DNA of 64,000 bases, taken from assembly GCA_028867135.1 (NCBI GenBank), contig JAGWGW010000002.1, positions 25,544 to 89,543 on the forward strand, written 5' to 3'. The notes under the pieces are model-generated. The model worked only from the letters and a program-made list of their open reading frames with translations. It was not told the origin of the DNA and made no database searches. Shown piece after piece: positions 9,618 to 18,566 of this stretch. Position 1 is the first letter of the stretch, and every line of letters starts with the position of its first letter. The translations under genes and the position numbers were made by a program. Source of the DNA: Microcaldota archaeon (GTDB lineage Archaea > Micrarchaeota > Micrarchaeia > Micrarchaeales > CABMGC01).

Positions 9618-9698
9618 TTTGTCCCATTTGATACATTTTAGGCTTGATTTGCATCAAATATGTCGCAAGCTTAATATATATAATTAGCGCCTATCTCT

Positions 9699-10577
9699 TT
9701 GGTAATCTTAGTGAACGCTACTGTTGCAAAGGGGCAGAAACTCGAGCTTGTTACGAAGGTGCTTGTGCGGGCGGATGTTCCAAGCACGATGAATAAGGGA
9801 ATAAGGAGCAGCGGCAGGACGGAGGCCGTTGATTTGGGTATGGCAAGCCAGGAACATGCATTGTACAAGCAGGCAATACGCAATGCGGGAGGGAAGGTCA
9901 TCGAGATGCCTGTGAGCAGGCATCCCGACAGCCTTTACGTGCAGGATACGGCCTACATAGTGGCCGGCCCGGGAAGCGATTGGAAACCGGTAGCGATCAT
10001 TGCAAACCCGGGAAACCCTGAGAGGCGCAAGGAGGTTGGCGAGATAAAGGAGTTCATATCCTCGCTGAACATAGAGATAAAGGAGATAAAGGGCAAGAAT
10101 GCGTTCATCGAGTTCGGCGACGTGGAAAAGGTGGATGGCGTCAACGGAGGGCTTATGGTAATAGGATTATCCGAGAGGACCAACTGGAAGGGAGCAAGCA
10201 AGTTCATAGACATCGTGCGTGAGATAGAGCCCATGGCGTTCCAATTGCAGGACATCAAGGGGGTACTGCACCTGACCACGGGCATGACGCCAGTGCACCC
10301 CGAGCTCTTCCTTAAGAGCCCCTATCTCGTCGCTCCGATAATGCTTCCGAACTGGATAGAGGTCGTCGAGCTCGGTGAGAAGGACGCTTACGCAGCAAAT
10401 GTCCTGCGCATCAACGGCGGCATAGTCGTGCCTGAAGGCTTCAAGACCGTGAAGGACATCGCCTTGAAGCATTACGACGCTGAAAAGGTCCAGGAGGTGC
10501 CGACAAGTCAGACGCAGATACTCAACGGCAGCCTTACCTGCGCATCGATAGTCTGGCAGGAGCTGGCAAGGGAATAG
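9699..10577 (+). CDS. Dimethylarginine dimethylaminohydrolase / arginine deiminase superfamily (citrulline-forming) protein
   Basis: 'DSLYVQDTAYIV', 'SERTNWKGA', 'GVLHLTTGMTPV', C-terminal nucleophile 'NGSLTCASI'; start TTG 9699 or GTG 9711. Confidence 0.8.
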   Translation: MVILVNATVAKGQKLELVTKVLVRADVPSTMNKGIRSSGRTEAVDLGMASQEHALYKQAIRNAGGKVIEMPVSRHPDSLYVQDTAYIVAGPGSDWKPVAIIANPGNPERRKEVGEIKEFISSLNIEIKEIKGKNAFIEFGDVEKVDGVNGGLMVIGLSERTNWKGASKFIDIVREIEPMAFQLQDIKGVLHLTTGMTPVHPELFLKSPYLVAPIMLPNWIEVVELGEKDAYAANVLRINGGIVVPEGFKTVKDIALKHYDAEKVQEVPTSQTQILNGSLTCASIVWQELARE

Positions 10578-10587
10578 CCGCGATGGT

Positions 10588-11130
10588 TTGATGACGATTT
10601 ACCAGGCTGCGGGGCTTGAAAAACAGCTTGCAGCTGCGAAGAGCGCTTCAATAAGCGAGAGGGCAGAGAAGGAGCTCATGCGGAGCGGCTCGGCCGGCAT
10701 ACTGCTGGCCTTGGCCGGGAACCCGAAGCTTTCCAGCGGGACATCGTGGGAGCTGCTCAACAAGGGCAGGGTTGAGCTGAAGAAGACAGGCGCATCAGCA
10801 GTTCTGGTTGCGCTTGCGAAGGGCACCAGCTGGCCGGCCGTCCAGGAGGAGCTGCTCCTGATAGCGAGGACGCAGAAGGTCGGAGGAATCTGGAAGGGCC
10901 TTGCATCAAACGCGGGAAAGTCCCCAAGGATAGAACTTGAGCTCGCGAAGAGGGGTACGTCCGCAACAAAGGCCATGCTTGCGATGGATGCAGGGATATC
11001 GAAGGAGGCCTGCCTGGCCATATGGGACCAGGGAGTTTCCGACGCATCCTTCATGCTTGCAGCCAATCCCACAGCAATAGGATACATGCATAATGGCATA
11101 AAGGAGTTTCTTGCGAAAGTTAATCGATAA
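10588..11130 (+). CDS. Alpha-helical repeat protein (LRV/HEAT-like)
   Basis: Repeating helical units 'ELMRSGSAGILLALAGNPKLSSGTSWELL...LAKRGTSATKAMLAMDAGISKEACLAIW'. Confidence 0.55.
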   Translation: MMTIYQAAGLEKQLAAAKSASISERAEKELMRSGSAGILLALAGNPKLSSGTSWELLNKGRVELKKTGASAVLVALAKGTSWPAVQEELLLIARTQKVGGIWKGLASNAGKSPRIELELAKRGTSATKAMLAMDAGISKEACLAIWDQGVSDASFMLAANPTAIGYMHNGIKEFLAKVNR

Positions 11131-11148
11131 TGATAAATAGATGAGAAA

Positions 11149-12411
11149 ATGGCAAAGGAAAAAGTTGTATTGGCATACAGCGGCGGGCTGGACACGTCGG
11201 TTATCCTGAAGTGGCTTGCGAATAGGGGGCTTGAGGTCATCTGCTTCGTAGGGGACATAGGGCAGCACGAGGACTTCGATGCCATAAAGAAGAAGGCGCT
11301 GGCCACAGGGGCCTCGAAGGTTTACGTTGTGGACTTGAAGAAGGAGTTCGTCACGGATTTCATCTTCCCCGCACTGAAATGCAACGCATTGTATGAAGGA
11401 AGGTATCTTTTGGGAACATCCCTTGCAAGGCCGCTGCTCTCGAAGGCGCAGATAGCGGTAGCGAGCAAAGAAGGCGCGAAGTACGTGTCGCACGGCTCTA
11501 CTGGAAAGGGCAATGACCAGGTGAGGTTCGAGCTCTCATACTTTGCGCTTGACCCGAAGATAAAGGTCATAGCGCCTTGGAAGGACAAGGACTTCCTGAA
11601 CCAGTTCAAGGGAAGGGATGACCTCATCGCGTTTGCGAAGAAGTACGGAATACCTGTCAAGGCGTCGGTATCGAAACCTTATAGCGAGGACGAGAACCTC
11701 ATGCACATAAGTCACGAGGCTGGAATACTGGAGGATCCGTTGCTGAGACCTGCGGAGGATGTCTTCAGCAGGACGACATCGCTGCAGAAGGCGCCTGACA
11801 AGGAGACCATGCTTGAGATATACTTCAAGGACGGCATACCGATAAAGGTAGTTGACAAGACCAACAAGGTCACGAAGACAGACCCTCTCGGGCTCTTCAT
11901 GCACCTCAACAAGGTCGGAAGCGAGAACGGAATAGGCAGGCTGGACATGGTCGAGAACAGGTACATAGGCATAAAGTCGAGGGGAGTGTACGAGACCCCT
12001 GGGGCGACGATACTGTGGACAGCGCACAGGGACCTTGAAGGCCTTGCAATGGACCGTGAGGTGATGCACATACGTGACATGCTCACGCAGAAGTTCTCAG
12101 AGCTGGTCTACAACGGCTTCTGGTTCTCGCCTGAGATGGACTTCCTGATGAATGCGTTCGACAAGAGCCAGGAGGCGATCGACGGCATGGTCAAGGTCGC
12201 GCTGTACAAGGGCAATGTCATGACCGTTGGCAGGGAGAGCGACAGGAAGCTCTACGACCAGAAGTTCTCGAGCATGCACGAGGAAGGAGGATTCAACACG
12301 GAGGACTCTAAAGGCTTCATAAGCGTCAGCGCTATAAGGCTTAAGGCCCATTATGTAGCATTGGGAGAGAAAGACCCGTATGCGTGGCGCAGCAAGAAGG
12401 CCAAGAAGTGA
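11149..12411 (+). CDS. argG: Argininosuccinate synthase
   Basis: '[19 protein letters not shown]', '[22 protein letters not shown]'. Confidence 0.96.
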   Translation: MAKEKVVLAYSGGLDTSVILKWLANRGLEVICFVGDIGQHEDFDAIKKKALATGASKVYVVDLKKEFVTDFIFPALKCNALYEGRYLLGTSLARPLLSKAQIAVASKEGAKYVSHGSTGKGNDQVRFELSYFALDPKIKVIAPWKDKDFLNQFKGRDDLIAFAKKYGIPVKASVSKPYSEDENLMHISHEAGILEDPLLRPAEDVFSRTTSLQKAPDKETMLEIYFKDGIPIKVVDKTNKVTKTDPLGLFMHLNKVGSENGIGRLDMVENRYIGIKSRGVYETPGATILWTAHRDLEGLAMDREVMHIRDMLTQKFSELVYNGFWFSPEMDFLMNAFDKSQEAIDGMVKVALYKGNVMTVGRESDRKLYDQKFSSMHEEGGFNTEDSKGFISVSAIRLKAHYVALGEKDPYAWRSKKAKK

Positions 12412-12417
12412 AATGAG

Positions 12418-13593
12418 ATGAAGCTCTGGGACAAAGGCTATGGCATAGACAGGGGCATCGAGGAGTTCACCACGGGCAATGACTACATCCTCGACAGGAA
12501 GCTCCTGAAATACGACTGCAAGGCCAGCATAGCCCATGCTAAGATGCTAGGAAAGATAGGTGTGCTGAGCGATGCAGAGGTCAAGAAACTGGTATCGGGG
12601 CTGAACCAGATAATCGAGCTCGACAAGAAGGGCAAGTTCGAGATTAAAAAAGAGGACGAGGACTGCCACACTGCGATAGAGAACTATCTTACCAGCAAGC
12701 TCGGCGCAGTGGGCAAGAAGATACATACGGCACGTTCGAGGAACGACCAGGTTGCCGTTGCCCTCCGCCTCTACTACAAGGACGAGCTCAAGACGTGCCA
12801 GACGCTTGCAAGCGCGTTCATCAAGTCGCTCAAGGCATTCAGCAAGAAGTACGGAAACATCGTCATGCCTGGATATACGCACACGCGCAAGGCGATGCCA
12901 TCCTCCGCAGGCATGTGGACAGCCGCATTCATTGAATCGATGGAGGATAACGTCAAGCAGCTGAAGGACGTTTATTCCCTGATAGATCAGTCGCCGCTGG
13001 GCACAGGTGCAGGATACGGTGTCCCGATGAAGGTCGACAGGCAGTTCACAGCAAAGGAGCTGGGGTTCGCCAAGGTGCAGGAGAGCCCGATATACGTGCA
13101 GAACAGCAGGGGCAAGTTCGAGGCAGCGATAGTCCATGCATTGTCGATGCTGATGCTCGACCTGAACAAGATGTCGCAGGATCTCATAATGTTCAGCATG
13201 CCTGAGTTCGGCTACTTCATCATGCCCAAGGAATTCACCACTGGCAGTTCCATGATGCCGCACAAGAGGAATCCTGATGCGCTTGAGCTGCTGCGTGCGA
13301 GCTACCATGTGGTCAATTCGTACGAATTCCAGATAAAGGGCATTGTGTCGAACCTCATCTCGGGATACAACAAGGACTTCCAGCTGACCAAGGAGCCTAC
13401 GATGAAGAGCTTCGAGATTGCTGAGCAGTCAATGGTAATCGCAAGCACTTTGATGAACGGCATAAAGGTGGACAAGGAGGCATGCAAGAAGGCGATGACG
13501 GAGGAGCTCTTCGCTACTCAACAGGCATACCTGCTTGTTAAGAAAGGAGTCCCTTTCCGTGACGCTTACAAGAAAGTCGGGAAGAAGTACTAG
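12418..13593 (+). CDS. argH: Argininosuccinate lyase
   Basis: 'DCHTAIENYL', 'IHTARSRNDQVAVALRLY', 'GSSMMPHKRNPDALELLRA'. Confidence 0.95.
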   Translation: MKLWDKGYGIDRGIEEFTTGNDYILDRKLLKYDCKASIAHAKMLGKIGVLSDAEVKKLVSGLNQIIELDKKGKFEIKKEDEDCHTAIENYLTSKLGAVGKKIHTARSRNDQVAVALRLYYKDELKTCQTLASAFIKSLKAFSKKYGNIVMPGYTHTRKAMPSSAGMWTAAFIESMEDNVKQLKDVYSLIDQSPLGTGAGYGVPMKVDRQFTAKELGFAKVQESPIYVQNSRGKFEAAIVHALSMLMLDLNKMSQDLIMFSMPEFGYFIMPKEFTTGSSMMPHKRNPDALELLRASYHVVNSYEFQIKGIVSNLISGYNKDFQLTKEPTMKSFEIAEQSMVIASTLMNGIKVDKEACKKAMTEELFATQQAYLLVKKGVPFRDAYKKVGKKY

Positions 13594-13595
13594 GA

Positions 13596-13925
13596 GTGCG
13601 CATGGTAGTCGAGCAGAGGCCAATCATAATAGCAACTGAGAAGAGGATATTCGCGATACTGAGACCTCCTGCGTCCTTCGAGGAGCGCGTGGATAGGCAC
13701 AGGAAGCTGCTTGCTGAGCAGTACCCTCGGGCTTCGCCCAAGGTTGTCGACATGTCTGCGAAGAACCTTGCGCGCCTTGACGAAAGAATCTCTAAGCTTG
13801 AGAACGCAGGAGGGCATGTGGCCGACGCAGACAGAAACCTCTGGTGCGAATATACGGCTGCTGTTGCTGAGAGCCATCGCAGCAGCGTGGAAGGCGATGT
13901 GCGTCATCTGCTAAGGATTGTCTGA
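13596..13925 (+). CDS. Hypothetical protein
   Basis: 109 aa ORF between argH and a GNAT gene, co-directional. Confidence 0.5.
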   Translation: MRMVVEQRPIIIATEKRIFAILRPPASFEERVDRHRKLLAEQYPRASPKVVDMSAKNLARLDERISKLENAGGHVADADRNLWCEYTAAVAESHRSSVEGDVRHLLRIV

Positions 13926-13937
13926 TTTGGGGAGCGG

Positions 13938-14351
13938 ATGAGGATAAGGAGGATGTGCAATAGGGACTTCAGTTCCATGTTCAGGGTATGGAAGAGGGCA
14001 GGTCTCGATCTAAGCAGCATTGCGGTCGAGAGGTACGAGACTAAGGAGATGCTGAGGATAAACACGAAGACATGCTTCGTTGCAGTGAACGGGAAGGTCG
14101 TGGGCACGGTCTTCGGAGTGTACAATGGAAGAAGGGCATGGATACATCACCTTGCTGTGGATCCTGACTATCAGGGTAACGGGGTTGGCAGCGCACTTCT
14201 GGGGAAGGCGGAGGTTGCGCTCAAAGGAGTCGGGGCGAGGAAGGTCCTTCTCTTCGTCAATCACACGAACAAGAGGGTGAAAGCGTTTTATCGTAAGCAG
14301 GGATACACGGAGCCGAACGAGGCGGTCTGGATGAGGAAGGTGCTGAAGTAA
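13938..14351 (+). CDS. GNAT family N-acetyltransferase
   Basis: 'AWIHHLAVDPDYQGNGVGSALLGKAEVALKGVGARKVLLFVNHTNKRVKAFYRKQGY'. Confidence 0.9.
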   Translation: MRIRRMCNRDFSSMFRVWKRAGLDLSSIAVERYETKEMLRINTKTCFVAVNGKVVGTVFGVYNGRRAWIHHLAVDPDYQGNGVGSALLGKAEVALKGVGARKVLLFVNHTNKRVKAFYRKQGYTEPNEAVWMRKVLK

Positions 14352-14391
14352 AGAACTGTTTTTAATTGCTTGCATACCAATATTCTAACAC

Positions 14392-14527
14392 GGGTCCGTA
14401 GCTCAGCTTGGATAGAGCAGCACCGTCCTAATCCGAAAGGATTAAGGTGATGGTCACGGGTTCAAAATAAATCCTTACCCTTATTAATCTGGATGGTAAG
14501 GTATTTATGAAATTCCCGTCGGACCCG
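14392..14527 (+). tRNA. tRNA-Arg(CCU) interrupted by two putative introns (about 14 nt after anticodon, about 47 nt in T loop)
   Basis: Acceptor GGGTCCG/CGGACCC, D-stem GCTC/GAGC, anticodon CCT 14427-14429, T stem ACGGG...CCCGT; inserts 14431-14444 and about 47 nt within 14461-14514; the second contains ATAAATCCTTACC/GGTAAGGTATTTAT helix. Confidence 0.85.
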
Positions 14528-14541
14528 TTCATTGTGATTTG

Positions 14542-15591
14542 ATGGCGAGCAAGAAGGACAAGATAGACATCGATGAGCCAAGCATAATAGTCAAACCGTT
14601 GTCGAAGTTCGGCGGCCTTGACAACATACACGTAGCATTGCTTGGATTGGTTGTCATACTCATACTGCTTCTTCTTGTCGTCTCGTACAACAAGCAGGTG
14701 CTCGTAAAGAACGTATCGTCAAATTCGACATGCGTATACGGCGCTGTAAACGGGACGTGCGTAACCCCGCATTACAATTCCAGCCAGATCAAGGGTATAA
14801 CCGAAAGGCTGCTCGCGAGCTACGCGAACCTCAATACATCACTGTCGCTGATACCGTACATAACCAATGTGAGCGCCATAGAGGCGCAGTACATGCCGAG
14901 CGCAAAGGAGTGGTACGTGTCTGTCAGGGCCAACAATCCGCTGCAGAACAGGAGCTTCAACCTGTCTGCTGTGATAAGCGATACGGACGGCTCCGTGGTA
15001 ATGACCTTCATTGAAACGATAAACCCGACTCCTCTGTCATCCAATTATGTTGCATCGGCAGGCATAGTCAGGCTTTACGGGAAGGTCCCGTGCCTGCAGG
15101 GCAACGGGGCGGTTCCAGTGTACTGGTTCATAGACCCATACGCCCCTGGAGCGCTGCAGAGCCTCCAGAACTATACCCAGCTGCAGAGAAGCTTCGGAAG
15201 CAAGGTCAACATGAGCCTGGAGATACTCTACAGCCAGTATTCGCAGAACATAGGAAAGGCGGACGGCCAGGACAACACGCAGCAGCTCGGCAAGTACCTG
15301 TTCTGCGCATCGGCGCAGCGGAACTTCGCGAACTTCTCCGGGAGCCTGTCTTCATTCCAGGGATACATATCGCCAGGGACGCTCTCTAGCATGGCTAACA
15401 TATCCAAGCTGGACATCGCTCAGCTCAACTCGTGCCTGGCATCCTCGCAGTCCACAATAAATGCGCAGGCAATACTTGCACAGTATTACAACATCACGAC
15501 AACTCCTGTTGCGGTTGCCGACTGCCAATATATGGCTATACCGCAGACAGCAAGAAGCGCGATATGCTATTCTCGGAACGGTTTATGCTGA
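14542..15591 (+). CDS. Membrane-anchored thioredoxin/DsbA-fold-like protein lacking a CxxC active site
   Basis: N-terminal TM; 'VPVYWFIDPYAPGALQS' at CxxC position and cis-Pro-like 'YYNITTTPVAVADCQ'. Confidence 0.5.
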   Translation: MASKKDKIDIDEPSIIVKPLSKFGGLDNIHVALLGLVVILILLLLVVSYNKQVLVKNVSSNSTCVYGAVNGTCVTPHYNSSQIKGITERLLASYANLNTSLSLIPYITNVSAIEAQYMPSAKEWYVSVRANNPLQNRSFNLSAVISDTDGSVVMTFIETINPTPLSSNYVASAGIVRLYGKVPCLQGNGAVPVYWFIDPYAPGALQSLQNYTQLQRSFGSKVNMSLEILYSQYSQNIGKADGQDNTQQLGKYLFCASAQRNFANFSGSLSSFQGYISPGTLSSMANISKLDIAQLNSCLASSQSTINAQAILAQYYNITTTPVAVADCQYMAIPQTARSAICYSRNGLC

Positions 15592-15592
15592 T

Positions 15593-16087
15593 ATGCCCAT
15601 GAAATATACGATAATAGGGATAGATTCGGGGAAGACGGTCGCGGTAGTGTCGATGAGCCTCGATAGGGAGGTCATAGGCATCGATACCGGGAGATTTGCA
15701 GGGCTTGATTGGTTCGTGGACAGGATAAGGGAGAAGGGAATGCCTGTTGTTATCGCGAGCGACAAGAAGGATGCGCAATCCCTTGTGCGCAGGCTGGCTG
15801 CGATATTCAACTCGGTCATATTCACGCCCAACGCGGACATAAACGTTGAGAGGAAGCAGGAGCTGGCGCAGGGCTACAAAGTAGGGAACCTTCATGAGAG
15901 GGACGCGCTTTCGGCCGCAATAGTCGCCTACAACTCATACGTTAGCAAGCTGAAGCAGGCGGAGAGGGCAGCAAGGGAGCAGAACTTCGGGGATGTTGAC
16001 AGGATGAAGATGCTTGTGATAAAGAGATACTCGATACATGAGGCTCTGAAGGAGGAAAAGAAGGTACATAGATTTGTAAGGGGTTAA
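15593..16087 (+). CDS. DUF460/COG2433-like RNase H-fold (RuvC/YqgF-like) domain protein, short form
   Basis: 'YTIIGIDSGKTVAVVSM', 'FNSVIFTPNADINVERKQELAQGYKVGNLHERDALSAAIVAYNSY'. Confidence 0.7.
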   Translation: MPMKYTIIGIDSGKTVAVVSMSLDREVIGIDTGRFAGLDWFVDRIREKGMPVVIASDKKDAQSLVRRLAAIFNSVIFTPNADINVERKQELAQGYKVGNLHERDALSAAIVAYNSYVSKLKQAERAAREQNFGDVDRMKMLVIKRYSIHEALKEEKKVHRFVRG

Positions 16088-16189
16088 AGTTTGGTGCCAG
16101 CCCCATCATTACAGACGAAGGCTCAGCGGAGCATATATAAACCATATTGAAAGATTATTTAATTAGGCACAGCAAGAAGAGATTTGCGC

Positions 16190-17941
16190 ATGAGGGTTTC
16201 AGGCTTAGCCGCACCGTTTCTGGTTCTTGTATTGTCACTCGGAATCTCGAACGCCTGGACCCTGCAACAGGGTTATTCCGTCCAGTATGCGCTCAATGTA
16301 TCGGTGCCGTCAACGATAGCCATAGGCTACAATGTAAGCAACATTGCCGTTTTGTCAGTGATGTCATCATCGCAGTATGGCTCATACCTGAACGGGTCCA
16401 GCGTCTATCCATTATACAACAGCACCGTCTCCGGTCAGGACATCAAGACGATCAGCTTGCCAGCCGGTTCGTACTACGCTATCCTCGATGCCAAATACGC
16501 TACCATCAACTATTCGTACAGCGCATTTGCAGCCCCTGCCGGCAGCATTCAAAGCATACTTGTCAATACCAAATACAGTCTTCCCCTGGACCTGCAGAAT
16601 TACAGCGATATAAACCTAAGCTTTGTCAGCGATCATCCGCTAAAAGTCTATCTTCCAGGCGGCTATAACTATACGATAAATGGGTCTGTTCTATATTGGA
16701 ATTTCCACGAGAACAGGGGACAGAACTATATCAACTTTACCTCCCTGCAGGCGACAAGGGTGTTTTTATTACTGAACGCCACGCCTGCCATAATCGACCC
16801 CCTTAGATACAACATGACAAACTTTACAAATCCCCAGCCAATCGGGATCGCCAGCTATGGACTCTACAACTACTCAGGACAATTCACCCCGTACCAGATA
16901 AACACCACGGAGATAGAAGGGACCGCTAACATTACCGAAATATCTGCTTATAACGCAATGCCTCCGGTGAACGTATCGAAATACGGGGCCAGCCTGCAGT
17001 TGAACGCCTTGATGAACATCGAATCAAATGGAAAGAGGTACACTTATTGGCTGCAAAACATCATGTCATTGAACACCAGCAACATGTCCTACTATATATA
17101 CGACAACGTATGGAACTACAGCGGCAGCAGGGCCAACATTTCAAATTCGACTTTATCTGGCAACGGCTGGATCTCAAGCACTTCAGTAATAGACAACGGA
17201 GGAGCGGTCTATGAGCAGGAATTCTATGGTTCCCCAATTCATGCGCGTCTTTATACCTATCCGCTATATTTCTCGCCGATCATAAAGATAGGATATAAAC
17301 TAGGCAATCCGATAGTGTCATTCGGCTACTACTCGGCACTGGGAACCTACTACTATGACAATGTATCATTCAATATTCCGTCGGATAATGCCTACATCCT
17401 GATGACACCGTACTACGAAACCCCATCCGGGAACCTCTATGATATAGAATTCGTCTTCGGAGGGGAGAACAGTGGAGAGATTACCAATTTTGGGCAACTC
17501 AACGCAACAATCCAAGCCTATTACTATGACAACGGCACAATGAAACCTCTACAGTCTGTCTATACCTTCGGAAGCGATACTGCAGAAGCTGCCACGAACC
17601 TCAGAACTCTTCCGAGCCCTAGAGGTGCGCTCGTTACCACGGGCACGCCGAACTACACCCGCATATTGTATTCCCAAAACAGAATTACGGTTTCCACCAC
17701 AACAACAATGTCTAGCACGGTTCCCACAACCTCGTTGTCGGTGAACCAAACAACAGTGCCAACATACAGCACAACGACAATTCCACAGAACAATCCCTCT
17801 TCAAACGACCTGTTGATAGGAATCGTCGCCCTCGTCGTGATAGGCGGCTTTGCAATTGCCGTAATCTACCTGGTATTAAGGGGCATGATATCTGCTGCTA
17901 AAAAAGGAAAGGGCGGTAGAAGAGGCATGAAGATACAGTAA
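16190..17941 (+). CDS. Secreted/membrane-anchored surface glycoprotein-like protein
   Basis: N-terminal signal peptide, many NxS/T sites, Ser/Thr-rich stalk, C-terminal TM plus basic tail. Confidence 0.7.
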   Translation: MRVSGLAAPFLVLVLSLGISNAWTLQQGYSVQYALNVSVPSTIAIGYNVSNIAVLSVMSSSQYGSYLNGSSVYPLYNSTVSGQDIKTISLPAGSYYAILDAKYATINYSYSAFAAPAGSIQSILVNTKYSLPLDLQNYSDINLSFVSDHPLKVYLPGGYNYTINGSVLYWNFHENRGQNYINFTSLQATRVFLLLNATPAIIDPLRYNMTNFTNPQPIGIASYGLYNYSGQFTPYQINTTEIEGTANITEISAYNAMPPVNVSKYGASLQLNALMNIESNGKRYTYWLQNIMSLNTSNMSYYIYDNVWNYSGSRANISNSTLSGNGWISSTSVIDNGGAVYEQEFYGSPIHARLYTYPLYFSPIIKIGYKLGNPIVSFGYYSALGTYYYDNVSFNIPSDNAYILMTPYYETPSGNLYDIEFVFGGENSGEITNFGQLNATIQAYYYDNGTMKPLQSVYTFGSDTAEAATNLRTLPSPRGALVTTGTPNYTRILYSQNRITVSTTTTMSSTVPTTSLSVNQTTVPTYSTTTIPQNNPSSNDLLIGIVALVVIGGFAIAVIYLVLRGMISAAKKGKGGRRGMKIQ

Positions 17942-17953
17942 GACTGGGAAATG

Positions 17954-18028
17954 CGGGCATGACGGGATTTGAACCCGCAACCAACGGCTCCGCAAGCCGA
18001 CGTGCTATCCAAGTTGCACCACATGCCC
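17954..18028 (-). tRNA. tRNA-Arg(GCG)
   Basis: Reverse complement GGGCATGTGGTGCAACTTGGATAGCACGTCGGCTTGCGGAGCCGTTGGTTGCGGGTTCAAATCCCGTCATGCCCG folds as a cloverleaf; anticodon loop TTGCGGA. Confidence 0.92.
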
Positions 18029-18100
18029 AGCTACATATCTTTTTATATATTGTTATTTAATAGCTTAATACTTGTCATTGGTTTTAACAATAGTGAGCAT

Positions 18101-18268
18101 ATGGCAGATAACCCTGGAAAGATTTGCGTTTCATGCGGGAGGCTTACGAACCAGTATGTGGAGTTCAGGTGCCCGAGCTGCAGCGAAGGCGACATGATAA
18201 GGTGCTACAGCTGCAGGGAGAAGCACACGAGGTACAGATGCACGAAGTGCGAGTTCGAGGGACCGTAA
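18101..18268 (+). CDS. Small zinc-ribbon protein (DUF1610-like)
   Basis: CxxC pairs 'CVSCGR..FRCPSCSEGDMIRCYSCREKHTRYRCTKCEFEGP', directly upstream of aEF-1beta. Confidence 0.8.
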   Translation: MADNPGKICVSCGRLTNQYVEFRCPSCSEGDMIRCYSCREKHTRYRCTKCEFEGP

Positions 18269-18507
18269 TGGGAATGGTCGCGACCGTCTTCAAGGTCTAT
18301 TCTGACGATACGGAGGGCACTGCGAAGGCGATTAAGGAAAAGCTGTCTCCAAAGTCTCTGCAGTTGATGGAGATCGCGTTCGGGATCAAGGTCATAAAGG
18401 TCATGTTCGTCCACGAGGATTCTGAGGGCAGCAACATATTCGAGGACAGGCTCAGGAACATAGAAGGGGTCAAGGAGGTCGAAGTCGAGGACGAAACCCT
18501 CCTGTAA
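18268..18507 (+). CDS. ef1b: Elongation factor 1-beta (aEF1B)
   Basis: 79 aa 'MGMVATVFKVYSDDTEG...IAFGIKVIKVMFVHEDSEGSNIFEDRLRNIEGVKEVEVEDETLL'. Confidence 0.9.
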   Translation: MGMVATVFKVYSDDTEGTAKAIKEKLSPKSLQLMEIAFGIKVIKVMFVHEDSEGSNIFEDRLRNIEGVKEVEVEDETLL

Positions 18508-18566
18508 CTGCTCATCCTACAGAGGAATTATATTGTTTTTCAGGCATAGGATAGTGTTTCCTTTGC

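Noticed and set aside
11536-13308. Minus-strand ORFs antisense to argG/argH
   Set aside because: Overlapped completely by confidently identified enzymes
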